Assembly: GCF_000506865.1 (NCBI RefSeq)
Contig: NZ_AYSV01000020.1
Coordinates: 1 to 32,674, forward strand
Direction of reading: 5' to 3'
Length of the DNA stretch: 32,674 bases
DNA from: Pelistega indica
Lineage (GTDB): Bacteria; Pseudomonadota; Gammaproteobacteria; Burkholderiales; Burkholderiaceae_B
The notes below the pieces were generated by a model. That model was given only the letters and a program-made list of their open reading frames with translations. It was not told the DNA's origin and made no database searches. Both the position numbers and the translations under genes were made by a program. Positions 23,239 through 32,012 of the stretch are shown piece by piece (positions within the stretch are counted from its first letter, which is position 1; each line of letters starts with the position of its first letter).

Positions 23239-26220
23239 CTATTCGGTATCTGTAGTTGTTGGTATAGCAATAGTTTCTTCGAGGTCTTCTGGTTTCATCT
23301 GAACTCGTAGGCAGGGTATCCTCGCTGTCGTCGAGTCCATACCTGCAACTCCATAGCCGAAAATGACATTTACGTCTCGCACAAACTGTATTTCATCTTC
23401 TGGTGACGTGTGCTTCATCACCTCTTTGTAAAAGGCGGCTTTATTAACACCATGTCTGCCACACCAATTGTTGATGGCTTTCTTACTTACCTCAATGATG
23501 CCTGTTGATGTGTTTACCCTAGCTAAAATTTCTCTAGTTGGTGTATAGACAGCTCCTTTAATCGTACGACCATTGGCATGGATGTCTGGCATGTCTGCCA
23601 CGATCAACGTATTCTCACGAATACTGTTGTACATATGAGCAAACCATGTGGTTTTAGATTCTTCAAAATCTTTCAAGCGTTGGCGCTGTTCTTGAATAAC
23701 CGTTTTGACTTCCTCTACGATGGTCTGTGCAGGAATATTATGTAAGCCTGCTGCTCTAGATAATTCCATCCCTGTTAGGATAGATACCGCCCATGCTCGC
23801 CAATAGCGTTCAGGTTGCGTAAACGAAAACTCCTCTACATACTTCTGCACATTGGCATCAAGCACTTGTTGTAAGCGACCTGAGGCAGCATTCTTGACCA
23901 AGAAGCGAGCATACTGTACCCCTGCCACACCATAATTAGCTAACATGGTATGAATAGCCCGTTCATGAACTGGACCCGTAGAGACGCCTTGTAGGTTAAA
24001 CTCAATCACTCGATATAGCTGAGCTGTGGCATCACCGTTCTCTACGACCATCAGCTTATCGCATAACGACTCATTCGCCGTAGCGATAGCTTGAGTATGC
24101 CACTCGCCTGCATCACGCTGTCTGATGCTGTCCGTAAGTCTTGATTTCTCACGACCAGAGGTAATATCAAACACATATGACTTCACATCGCCTGTATCCC
24201 ATAGCGTAGCTTCATCGATATAGAACGGTAGGTTGTGCAGTACACTGGCCGACCTAAAGAGCGAGTTCATCGTTGCCCCTGTGCTAGAGTTTTTATCGCC
24301 AGCTCCTTTAGCAAAGTTTGGCGGTGCCATCCATACCGAGTGCATCACCTTGGCAATGGTAGATTTACCGACACCAGACTCACCAACAACGAATGTTAAG
24401 GTTGCTTCGGCATCTCTAAAAAAGTGCATCAGTGGGCTACTGAACGCATGTAAGAAAATAAGGGCAGCTCTGGCATCTTTAGGGTCAGCGTACAACGTGT
24501 TCGCTGCACTCACCCATGCTTGCAAGTCACCAACTGCACGCACTTCTTTCTCTAAGCCACCAAGTGGCATATTTGGGTAGTCTAAGATTGTCCCATCTGG
24601 CATAATGACTTTATCGCCTAGAACAAACTCATAGTTATCGCCCCACCCAAGGCGGTTATATGCTGGTATATTCATCAAAAGTCCTTTATCTCGTGCATCG
24701 CTAGTAACGGCACGAATGTACTCACTAAACGATTTACTCCCTGTCTTATCCTCCCACTGCACACCCTTAGCAGCGAAGAAAGCGACAAGTTGCGATGACT
24801 CATGGTAAAGCCTGTTAGGCACTTCCACAAGCATGGATGTGTCAGTTTTATCCTCCCCAATCACCCATAAAGAGGTCAAGTCTCTGTTGGCATCGTAACG
24901 CTCCTGTAGTGGCGTCAACACATGCTTACATACTTTGACTAGCTTCTCGTCACCATCACGATTTGGCACCTTTTTGAAGATGCCTGACTCACGCACTTCA
25001 AAGCTGTTATGCTTCCATCCTTCTAAGCTAATGTAGCGAGTCTCGCTAGGCACCATATTAGGGACATCGAACATTGTCTCTTTGGGTAACTCAATCGGTG
25101 GTGGAGGAGGGGTATACTCCACCTTAACGGGGATATCAATGGTTTTAATCCCCAACTGTAATGGGGTAGATATCACTTGCCAATGTTGGCATGACTGACA
25201 CACGTCTGGGCGCAAGCTATTAAACTCTGAGCACGTAACTGGCATCATCTGTGTACTGTCTATTTTGTCTTGCGTCACGCCTGAGTCATAGCGCTCATCA
25301 ATCGCAGATAACTGGTGTATAAACTCTTCATAGTTCTCACAGTACTTCATGAGACTAATCATACGGTGCCATGTCGGCTCTGATTGCCTGCCTGCTTCAC
25401 GTACCTGCTGGCACCCTTTAATGATGGGTTCGGCAAAACGCTTAGCATCTTCGATAATCTCATCTGAGGTCTGAAGCATTTTCAGTAAGACAGGGTCAAT
25501 ATTGGCATCAGGGATAGCAAAACGAGCGTCATACTTACCTAAGTTGCGAGAGAGTTTAAGATACTCCGTATAGGGCTCAGCGGCTTTAGTTAGTATGGCA
25601 TCTATTGCTTGGGCTGAGGTAATGACACCTTCTGCGACGCATCTCACAGGACGCTTTGTATCCCGTTTGAAGTTAAACGCACCAACAGGGCGCAATACTC
25701 TAGTGGCATCGATTGTAGTAGTGCTGTCTACAAGTAACTCCTTTCCGATACATAACGCTCTAAGTTTGTTCGCCATCGGTAGCCATTCTTCAAGCGTAAT
25801 CGCTTGAGTAAGTGCCCAGTAAACATGCAGTCCATAACCAGACGATACGACATAAGGTAGCGGTAATGCTGTCGCTTCGACAAATTTGTATAATGCCATT
25901 ACGGCTTCTTTGGCATTCGCATAGGTATCAGGCTTGCCGACGTCGATATCTAGCCTTAATGCTTTTAGCTTATCGACATTCGCCATAGTACGGTGGAAAC
26001 GGTTAGTGTCATGCTTAGCATCATATTGCTTCTCATGTTTGTATGTAGCCGTCCCGTACCAAACATCTTTCGTATGAGCTATACGAGCACAAGCTTCGGC
26101 TAATTTGGCAACTGATCTGAACGACTCGTTATACCATTTACCGTTTGTACTAGAGCGTGTCGCAAGGCAATAGATGCCTTCGCTAGGTAATACAAGGTTA
26201 AAAAATTCTAATAATGTCAT
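23239..26220 (-). CDS. AEP primase fused to DUF927 helicase
   Basis: 993 residues. The N-terminal third is an archaeo-eukaryotic primase: catalytic D91-I-D93, the SSGYGLHVYW motif at 126-135 and DATRVLRPVGAFNFK near 190. A zinc-binding-like C-x10-C-x2-C-x2-H segment (CSEFNSLRPDVCQSCQHW) follows. The central part is a DUF927-type helicase: Walker A GESGVGKST at 613-621 and Walker B LPFYIDEAT downstream. The last 115 residues form the domain duplicated in the next gene. It would prime and unwind the phage DNA at the fork; a polymerase is not in the window. The AGAGGGG ahead of the ATG lies in a hairpin (see next entry). Confidence 0.85.
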   Translation of the reverse strand: MTLLEFFNLVLPSEGIYCLATRSSTNGKWYNESFRSVAKLAEACARIAHTKDVWYGTATYKHEKQYDAKHDTNRFHRTMANVDKLKALRLDIDVGKPDTYANAKEAVMALYKFVEATALPLPYVVSSGYGLHVYWALTQAITLEEWLPMANKLRALCIGKELLVDSTTTIDATRVLRPVGAFNFKRDTKRPVRCVAEGVITSAQAIDAILTKAAEPYTEYLKLSRNLGKYDARFAIPDANIDPVLLKMLQTSDEIIEDAKRFAEPIIKGCQQVREAGRQSEPTWHRMISLMKYCENYEEFIHQLSAIDERYDSGVTQDKIDSTQMMPVTCSEFNSLRPDVCQSCQHWQVISTPLQLGIKTIDIPVKVEYTPPPPPIELPKETMFDVPNMVPSETRYISLEGWKHNSFEVRESGIFKKVPNRDGDEKLVKVCKHVLTPLQERYDANRDLTSLWVIGEDKTDTSMLVEVPNRLYHESSQLVAFFAAKGVQWEDKTGSKSFSEYIRAVTSDARDKGLLMNIPAYNRLGWGDNYEFVLGDKVIMPDGTILDYPNMPLGGLEKEVRAVGDLQAWVSAANTLYADPKDARAALIFLHAFSSPLMHFFRDAEATLTFVVGESGVGKSTIAKVMHSVWMAPPNFAKGAGDKNSSTGATMNSLFRSASVLHNLPFYIDEATLWDTGDVKSYVFDITSGREKSRLTDSIRQRDAGEWHTQAIATANESLCDKLMVVENGDATAQLYRVIEFNLQGVSTGPVHERAIHTMLANYGVAGVQYARFLVKNAASGRLQQVLDANVQKYVEEFSFTQPERYWRAWAVSILTGMELSRAAGLHNIPAQTIVEEVKTVIQEQRQRLKDFEESKTTWFAHMYNSIRENTLIVADMPDIHANGRTIKGAVYTPTREILARVNTSTGIIEVSKKAINNWCGRHGVNKAAFYKEVMKHTSPEDEIQFVRDVNVIFGYGVAGMDSTTARIPCLRVQMKPEDLEETIAIPTTTDTE

Positions 26221-26230
26221 AAGACGATTA

Positions 26231-26250
26231 CCCCTCTATTGCTAGAGGGG
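26231..26250 (-). promoter_or_regulatory. GCAA-tetraloop hairpin over the primase-helicase ribosome site
   Basis: A perfect 8-base inverted repeat: on the minus strand CCCCTCTA, loop GCAA (a GNRA tetraloop), then TAGAGGGG. The second arm contains the only purine-rich site (AGAGGGG) before the ATG at 26220, about 10 bases from it. No T-run follows, so this is not a terminator. It could hide the ribosome site or bind a protein. The gap 26221-26292 holds nothing else I can support. Confidence 0.7.
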
Positions 26251-26292
26251 CTCCAAGCGGTGTGTTAATTAAAAATACTTACATAGCTTGGA

Positions 26293-27654
26293 TTAATCGT
26301 CGTAGTCGTCTAACCCCATGCTATTGATGGTGTTAAGAGCTGCCGCCATGGCTGATGACCCACCTGTTGTTGGGGCGTCTACACTAGGTGTAGGTGCTAC
26401 TGGTGCGGCACCTACCGTATCCTCTTTTTTCTTACGAGTACGTTTAGCAGGTGTCGGGGCAACTGGTGGGGTAGGTGGAGCAGGTGGCATTGGAACGCTA
26501 GGTGCCGCAGGCGGTGCGACACTCACTTCATCTTCCACTTCAACCTCTACCTCGATTTCTCGTTGTACAGGTTTTACGGCTTCAGGGAAGTGCTGCGTGA
26601 ACTGCTCAATAACTTGCTCACGAGTCACACCTGGTGTTGTCGCCCATGCTTTCCATTCAGCAGGCACGGAGGGATGGTTCTCCATTAGTGCAGGCTCTTC
26701 CACTATTTTTTTCTGCTTCACAATTCGTTTAACTTTTTGTGGGGCAGGAGGTGCCGCAATCTCTGAGGCAGGGATAGCGGGAGGGGCAGGTGGCGTTGGC
26801 AATTGCGGAGCTGTAGAAGCCTCAGACGTCGTCTTCGCTGTCTTATCCGTATCGGCATCAAGTACTTCTGCTACTGATGCTTTCATCATATTGACGACGG
26901 CATCTGACTTGCGACGCTCCAACACTGTGGCATAGTCTTCGGCACTTAGGTACCCACCAACACCAGTGCCATCATTAGGGGTCACACCGAAGCGAACCAC
27001 AGGAACACTCTCTGTATCGTCAAAGCTGATACGAGTTACTATCGCACTCGGGCTGATACCATGTGGTAAGCCATTGCGTGGCGTTGTCAAAAAACGAGCA
27101 TACCCGCCAAATGAGTACAAGTTGTTTTGTGGGTCATCATCTTTAAAGAGTGACATTGCTTTAATGTCCATCGTATAGACCGTACCAGAAACATCGGAGG
27201 CAGGCACTACAGCGATACGACGAGTAAAGCCACATGCACGACCACCATTTTGTCCAGACCCCTTGATATTCTTAGGGCATTCAGCACATGAGTTGACAGC
27301 TCGAGGAGTGGCATCATGAATTTTAATCGTAGGACGAGTAGCAATAGGTGCATCTGGAGTAACCCCATTACTTGACCAGCAGGCAGGCTTGATTTTTTCA
27401 TCCGCAGAATATTGCTTATCAAAATAGATACGACCATTGTTTGGTTGGGCATCTACAATTACCACGTCAATAAACGCCGCACGGCTTGTGGTCACCACAG
27501 TACCATTCTCAATTAAGTGGAAGCGACCACCTTTTAGACTTATACGGTTGTACTGCCCAGAACTAAAACCATGTGCCATGGTTTGGGCTAATGTATCTTG
27601 GGTGTTAGCTAAATAGGTCGGTAAGTTTTGATTAAAGATAGCTAGTGAGCTCAT
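26293..27654 (-). CDS. Candidate single-stranded DNA-binding protein with four Cys
   Basis: 453 residues with AAGGA upstream. The N-terminal 250 residues look like a beta-rich domain with Cys92, Cys123-x2-Cys126 and Cys141, a likely zinc or Fe-S site. The C-terminal 170 residues are low-complexity Pro/Ala linkers with basic patches (VKRIVKQKK; KRTRKKK), ending in the acidic tip MGLDDYDD. A Pro-rich linker with an acidic C-terminal tip is typical of SSB proteins, which use the tip to recruit partners, and placement directly ahead of the primase-helicase supports the call. It is not a standard OB-fold SSB by sequence, so the role is inferred. Confidence 0.55.
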   Translation of the reverse strand: MSSLAIFNQNLPTYLANTQDTLAQTMAHGFSSGQYNRISLKGGRFHLIENGTVVTTSRAAFIDVVIVDAQPNNGRIYFDKQYSADEKIKPACWSSNGVTPDAPIATRPTIKIHDATPRAVNSCAECPKNIKGSGQNGGRACGFTRRIAVVPASDVSGTVYTMDIKAMSLFKDDDPQNNLYSFGGYARFLTTPRNGLPHGISPSAIVTRISFDDTESVPVVRFGVTPNDGTGVGGYLSAEDYATVLERRKSDAVVNMMKASVAEVLDADTDKTAKTTSEASTAPQLPTPPAPPAIPASEIAAPPAPQKVKRIVKQKKIVEEPALMENHPSVPAEWKAWATTPGVTREQVIEQFTQHFPEAVKPVQREIEVEVEVEDEVSVAPPAAPSVPMPPAPPTPPVAPTPAKRTRKKKEDTVGAAPVAPTPSVDAPTTGGSSAMAAALNTINSMGLDDYDD

Positions 27655-27803
27655 AAATTATCCTTAAAGTAGGTTTAGGTTATTGGTTGTATTTACATGA
27701 CTACATATCACTTCATAAAACTACACATCACTGCATACAAATATTTAATGAATACATAAAATGCACATAAACACATAATAATAAACATCAATATATTGTG
27801 TGA
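27655..27803. repeat. AT-rich intergenic region with 20-base direct repeats
   Basis: Two adjacent units with a period of exactly 20 bases begin at 27700 (ACTACATATCACTTCATAAA) and 27720 (ACTACACATCACTGCATACA), followed by three copies of ACATAA between about 27752 and 27780. It is the longest gene-free stretch in the leftward half and is markedly AT-rich. It could contain an operator, a promoter for the SSB-like gene, or a replication origin; no clear -35/-10 pair is identified. Confidence 0.7.
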
Positions 27804-28241
27804 TTATCTAGACCGAACAGAAACGGAATATTTTGGAAATACGTTCACCGCAGGAGGGACGTGTCCATCATTAACTTCCATAAAGTGTCTGACCTCGTTT
27901 ACTGCAACTCGCTTTTGGAAAAAGCTGAACAAATCAAGAGGGTTCTTGCCGTTGGCTTCCCTTTCTTTGGCCTGGTCATATAGCCATGGCAAGAAGATAT
28001 CCCAGTCGGCAACCGATATGTCCTCTTTAATTGTTTTACTGATGGTGGCAACAGGCGTTCTGAATGAATCAGTACCCGTATCATCCATATAGGCAAGCAT
28101 AGCAGCTTCAATATCTGCCATGTGTTGAGATGCCACTTTAGCTTTATTCTCTAACTCTCGTTTAGTATCTCTAAACTTTTTGTAGGCTAGAGCAAGCTCT
28201 TCTGGTGAGGCATCAGACCAATCTATTTTTTCATATTCCAT
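27804..28241 (-). CDS. Coiled-coil hypothetical early protein
   Basis: 145 residues with AAGGAG upstream. The N-terminal half is a charged helix (ALAYKKFRDTKRELENKAKVASQHMADIE), followed by a segment with TPVATISKTIKEDISVADW and a C-terminal strand region. This pattern (long helix, then KE-rich strand, then W) resembles small host-directed or replication-accessory proteins of phages such as Gp157-like proteins, but no firm family match. It lies between the SNF2 helicase and the SSB-like gene. Confidence 0.55.
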   Translation of the reverse strand: MEYEKIDWSDASPEELALAYKKFRDTKRELENKAKVASQHMADIEAAMLAYMDDTGTDSFRTPVATISKTIKEDISVADWDIFLPWLYDQAKEREANGKNPLDLFSFFQKRVAVNEVRHFMEVNDGHVPPAVNVFPKYSVSVRSR

Positions 28242-28296
28242 TGTATGTTCTCCTTATCGTAAGTTGGTAATGAGTGGGAAATGTGTTCATTATATA

Positions 28297-29871
28297 TCAT
28301 TCTGAAATGACTTCCTTAAAAATATCTAAAACGGCCGTATTTATATCTATTCCTGCCTTGAGTGCCGTGAATAACTTTGACTCGATAGGAGTAGAGTAGA
28401 GGTGGACTACCGCAGGAGTTTTGGATTTCTGTAGCTTGCTATTGATACGCTCAATCGCTTGCTGATATACAAACGTGCCGTTAAGTGGTGCTCCCCAAAA
28501 TACAATGGTGTCAGCTGAGGCTAGCTCTAATCCGAAACTCATCGTCTTAGGGTGAGCAATTAACACATGTGGATCCTTTTGTAATCTAAAGCTATTGAAG
28601 ATGGCATCTCGCTTATGTCCTGCTGTACGTCCATCAACTACTGCACATGAGTAATGTTTACTAATCTCTCGCTCTAACAGGTCAATGACACCTGTGAACG
28701 GAGCAAAGACAAGTACTTTATATTCGGCTTCTTTAATGATGTCGAGTAACACCTCCATGCGTGGGGCAATGTCTAAATACTGCACCTTATCTTCATCTGT
28801 CTTTACTGCCCCAGTGGCAATCTGCATAAGCTTACTGGTCGCTACTGCCGCACTTTGTGCCGTGATGTTTGCCATATCACTTCGCATAAATTTACGCACT
28901 GAGGTATAAAGACTCTCTTGCTCTTTAGATAATTGCCCCATGCGATCAAACTGCTGTAAGGGTGGCAAGTCCATAATATCGTCTTTCTTAAAACAAATAT
29001 TAGGTTGCATAACGGCAAAGATACTTTCCAAATAAGAGGTTCTAGTGACCCATTTATGAGTATTGACCTGCACCATAGTTCGATCACGCCATGAGGAGAA
29101 ACTACAGTCCATATTATGTGGTAGGATGAGCTTAACCATGCCATATACACCCTCTGGACCACCGGGTGTTCCTGTTAATCCCCACACGTACTTAGCTGTT
29201 TTTGTGACTCGGTTAGCACACTTCCACCGCTCTGATTGTGGATTGGCAAAGTCAGTAACTTCATCGAATACCACCACATTAATGCGACCTTGCTCAACGG
29301 CTTTTTGTAGCTCAGCACTAATCACCTTAATGCCATCTGGGTTGATGATAAAGACATCATAATTCTGTGCTAACAGTTTTAACCGTTGTTGCTTAGTGCC
29401 ATGTAAGACAGCTACCGACATAGATGGCACCAAACCAAAAATCTCCGTCTCCCATACATCACGCAAGCATGATCGAGGAGCAACCACCAGAATAGATTTC
29501 GCTATCCCTTGTTGCTTGAGAAAGTCCAATGCCATAATGACAGAGGCTGTCTTGCCTGTACGAGGTTGGTTAAGACAAAACGCTCGCGGGTTCTCACTCA
29601 AAAACCTAGCGGTCTCTATTTGATGCTTCATCGGAGCATAAACGCCTTTGATTTTTGGAAACCCATAGTAGTAATTAATCGGACTAAGATTTTTTGTCTT
29701 AACCCCTAAGTTAGCCAATACTCGAATAGACTCGATTGTATGTGGCACTCTTATTACCTCTGCCCCTGTATTAGTGAATCCAACCTCATACTCAGGGAAT
29801 ACCGCTTTGATTTTACTAGGGTCTCGTGACTTGATTGTCACGGTTTGTGTTGCAGTATCTACGGCGGCCAT
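28297..29871 (-). CDS. SNF2-like superfamily 2 helicase
   Basis: 524 residues. Q-motif-like MKHQIETA at 81-88, motif I PRTGKT at 103-108, Ia VVAPRS, II DEVTD (a variant of DEAD/DEAH), III LTGTP, and VI QQAIERI near the C-terminus give a complete two-lobed ATPase. Proteins of this type remodel or unwind DNA in phage recombination and fork restart (T4 UvsW is a functional analogue). The ATG overlaps a GGAG site inside the end of the VRR-NUC gene, so the two are coupled and may act together on branched DNA. Confidence 0.85.
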   Translation of the reverse strand: MAAVDTATQTVTIKSRDPSKIKAVFPEYEVGFTNTGAEVIRVPHTIESIRVLANLGVKTKNLSPINYYYGFPKIKGVYAPMKHQIETARFLSENPRAFCLNQPRTGKTASVIMALDFLKQQGIAKSILVVAPRSCLRDVWETEIFGLVPSMSVAVLHGTKQQRLKLLAQNYDVFIINPDGIKVISAELQKAVEQGRINVVVFDEVTDFANPQSERWKCANRVTKTAKYVWGLTGTPGGPEGVYGMVKLILPHNMDCSFSSWRDRTMVQVNTHKWVTRTSYLESIFAVMQPNICFKKDDIMDLPPLQQFDRMGQLSKEQESLYTSVRKFMRSDMANITAQSAAVATSKLMQIATGAVKTDEDKVQYLDIAPRMEVLLDIIKEAEYKVLVFAPFTGVIDLLEREISKHYSCAVVDGRTAGHKRDAIFNSFRLQKDPHVLIAHPKTMSFGLELASADTIVFWGAPLNGTFVYQQAIERINSKLQKSKTPAVVHLYSTPIESKLFTALKAGIDINTAVLDIFKEVISE

Positions 29872-29872
29872 A

Positions 29873-30247
29873 TTACTCCTCTATATCCTCTATGCCAGCT
29901 AGGGCTATCAGTTTATCGGCATCTCGTCGAAAATCTTTAGTGCGATAAATGTCGACATTCTGTAGCCATTCCTTAAATACATCAATATTAGACCTATCTA
30001 CCACGGCGACACCGCCACCGGCTTTGAATATCTTATCTAGCTCAATGCGTTGGAGTATAGTTGTTTTATCCTTTGGTGTACCTTTACATTCGATACCGAA
30101 AAAGTGACCATGTAGGCAGATAACAAAATCTGGTACACCGCTGCGACCATATCCGTGTGTTGCTGGCATAAACCAATATGCACCGATTTCATTAAAAAAC
30201 GCTTTAAGGTCACGTTTTACTCTAGCTTCATCTGTCATTTTTGCCAT
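29873..30247 (-). CDS. VRR-NUC domain nuclease
   Basis: 124 residues, almost all nuclease domain. GVPDFVICLHGHFFGIECKG supplies Asp40, Glu53 and Lys55 of the PD-(D/E)xK core, with a following Gln66 typical of VRR-NUC. Phage members are usually stand-alone and cut flaps or Holliday-type junctions (the family includes FAN1). AAGGAG precedes the start; a second ATG (MTDEARVK) lies three codons in. The neighbouring helicase and Cas4-like nuclease suggest a recombination or repair module. Confidence 0.9.
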   Translation of the reverse strand: MAKMTDEARVKRDLKAFFNEIGAYWFMPATHGYGRSGVPDFVICLHGHFFGIECKGTPKDKTTILQRIELDKIFKAGGGVAVVDRSNIDVFKEWLQNVDIYRTKDFRRDADKLIALAGIEDIEE

Positions 30248-30257
30248 AATTAACTCC

Positions 30258-30470
30258 TTAATGTATTAATATATAATCTAGCCAGGATCCAAAACTACTT
30301 GTAAAAAGTACAAATAGTAAGCAACCTACAACCGTATATCGAAAAATATAATCGGTCTCAAAGTCATCAAGCTTTCGAGGCTTATTACTAAGGCGCATGG
30401 CAGTGAGAAAGCTTTCTCGCAGCGTATATACAATAAGCAGTACACATATACATTGAAGTAGGCCAATCAT
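30258..30470 (-). CDS. Small two-span membrane protein
   Basis: 70 residues with spans at about 2-17 and 44-60, separated by a basic, polar segment (RLSNKPRKLDDFETDY). GGAGGAACAA precedes the start, which overlaps the upstream stop (ATGA). A membrane protein inside a nuclease operon may target the host envelope, for example to block superinfection or modulate the host; the sequence does not say which. Confidence 0.6.
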   Translation of the reverse strand: MIGLLQCICVLLIVYTLRESFLTAMRLSNKPRKLDDFETDYIFRYTVVGCLLFVLFTSSFGSWLDYILIH

Positions 30471-31126
30471 TTGTTCCTCCCATTATGTGGGCAACTAAAA
30501 ACATCACACCATTGACGGCATAGCCCATTTGGTCGTGGCATAAACGTACCTGCTTCTAGCTCGGCTTCATTATTTCTAATATCTCGCATAAGCGTCACAG
30601 GCTCGAATGTGTCACGTCTAGCTTTCATTGGCATGACTTGGTTAATGTGGGGGTAGAAGAGGGAGGCATTAATCTTCGTAACCTCAGGAAACGTTGCAAA
30701 GGCACACTTAATAAGTATGGTCAGTTGTGTTTCATCAGGCTTATATTTACCTGTCTTTAAGTCGCCGATAAAAGCTGTCCCTTTCTCTTTATTAACGATC
30801 ATCACATCCACGATGCCACCTAAGTAGCGATTGTACCAGTCTGTCGGGTTATTGTGACTATCAACAGCTAGCTTGGTCTCTGAGTAAAGCTCCCCATCGG
30901 TGGCTTTAAACCGTTCCACCCAAGGCAATAAGAATGCCATCGTCGGTGGCAATGGGGTGTTGTCTTTAAGATTTAACTCCATTGCCTTATGCACCTCATT
31001 ACCCCAGATGGTAGCTGGGGTTTCCTTAAACTCAACTTCCTTAGTGATGTACTTAGCTTCGAATTGCTTCGGGCAAGTTTTCATCGTGTTAAGACTCGTT
31101 GGTGTTATAGGAATAAACTTACTCAT
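30467..31126 (-). CDS. Cas4/RecB-like nuclease with four-Cys cluster
   Basis: 219 residues of the PD-(D/E)xK superfamily. TPTSLNTMKTCPKQF opens with Cys18; His46 (GNEVHKAME), Asp107 (GGIVDV), Asp122 and Lys124 (GDLKTGK) and Gln134 form the catalytic core; and GLCRQWCDVFSCP gives Cys203, Cys207 and Cys212. One N-terminal and three C-terminal Cys are the arrangement that holds a 4Fe-4S cluster in Cas4 and AddB. Phage members are thought to act as DNA-end exonucleases in recombination. No cas genes or CRISPR array are present. Confidence 0.85.
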   Translation of the reverse strand: MSKFIPITPTSLNTMKTCPKQFEAKYITKEVEFKETPATIWGNEVHKAMELNLKDNTPLPPTMAFLLPWVERFKATDGELYSETKLAVDSHNNPTDWYNRYLGGIVDVMIVNKEKGTAFIGDLKTGKYKPDETQLTILIKCAFATFPEVTKINASLFYPHINQVMPMKARRDTFEPVTLMRDIRNNEAELEAGTFMPRPNGLCRQWCDVFSCPHNGRNK

Positions 31127-31463
31127 TATCGTCCTCGTCAGTACTATCCTCTACTGGACGCCCCATGGCTTTCCGAATAGTATGGTGAGTAAGGATAGCC
31201 GCTTTCACGTTATGGATGGCATTCTGGCGTACATTGTCGGGGACATGAAATGGCAAGGTATTCATCTCGTTATGCAAGATTTCCTCTATCTCTTCATCGG
31301 TCAGTTTAGTATGTGCCATTGCTTGTACCCTGTCATTGGCTTTTAGCTTCAACGCTGTGGCTGTTTCGATCATTAAATACCCCATACTGGCTAAGTACTC
31401 TGGGTCTTGTTGCGCATGTGCTAGAAAAGCTTGGAATTGTTCTATAAATGATTTCCCTGTCAT
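31119..31463 (-). CDS. Acidic helical hypothetical early protein
   Basis: 114 residues, helical, ending in an acidic stretch (DSTDEDDNE). It overlaps the start of the Cas4-like gene by 8 bases, so they are co-translated and may form a pair. GTGCTACATG context gives a weak ribosome site (GGAG at about 31469). Functional family unknown. Confidence 0.5.
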   Translation of the reverse strand: MTGKSFIEQFQAFLAHAQQDPEYLASMGYLMIETATALKLKANDRVQAMAHTKLTDEEIEEILHNEMNTLPFHVPDNVRQNAIHNVKAAILTHHTIRKAMGRPVEDSTDEDDNE

Positions 31464-31472
31464 GTAGCACTC

Positions 31473-32000
31473 CTAGTTAGCATACTGTTTGATTAGAGCC
31501 AATGTCTCTTCTAAGTCTAGCTTAGTAAAATAGTGGGCCATTGATACAGTAGCGATAGCCGTTAGTTGCTCGTCAAAAAGCTCGCCTTCTTCGACACCGA
31601 TAATGGTATCTACATCAACGTAGGCTCTAACTAACCCATCATTGTGTGGGGCAATGGCGAAGCATGGCATAAAGGAGCCTGTATCTACAGGTATGTCCTC
31701 CTTATCCTTAGGGGTATCGTCAGAGGTATCGTCAGGTTCCCCTACTAGGGAGGATAAGCGGTCATCAAGGGTTTTGACGACTGGCATAATTGCATCTACT
31801 TCAGACACCGCTTCAGCTGCACTTGCCACCATTGCCTCTTTTTCAGATTCCTCAATATCTTCATTAGCCAATGCTTCCATCATATGGGAATGTATCTTAA
31901 CAGTCGACCATCCCTCCTTATACGCTTCAAGTGCGATAGGGTATATGATATCGTATAGAATTTGTTGGCATTTTGCGTTGTATTCTGGTGTATCTTTCAT
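31473..32000 (-). CDS. Acidic hypothetical early protein
   Basis: 175 residues with a strongly acidic middle (EPDDTSDDTPKDKEDIPVD) between a helical N-terminus and a C-terminal domain that may be folded (VRAYVDVDTIIGVEEGELFDEQL). AAGGAG precedes the start. Acidic early proteins of this size can be DNA mimics that inhibit host nucleases, but nothing here shows that specifically. Confidence 0.5.
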   Translation of the reverse strand: MKDTPEYNAKCQQILYDIIYPIALEAYKEGWSTVKIHSHMMEALANEDIEESEKEAMVASAAEAVSEVDAIMPVVKTLDDRLSSLVGEPDDTSDDTPKDKEDIPVDTGSFMPCFAIAPHNDGLVRAYVDVDTIIGVEEGELFDEQLTAIATVSMAHYFTKLDLEETLALIKQYAN

Positions 32001-32012
32001 AATAAAAACTCC

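Noticed and set aside
26318-26935. 205-residue frame on the plus strand
   Set aside because: Antisense to the Pro/Ala linker of the SSB-like gene, Gly/Ala/Ser repetitive, and opposite to all neighbouring genes.
30467-31126. CRISPR-Cas system suggested by the Cas4-like gene
   Set aside because: No repeat-spacer array and no other cas gene in the window; Cas4-like nucleases are common in phages.
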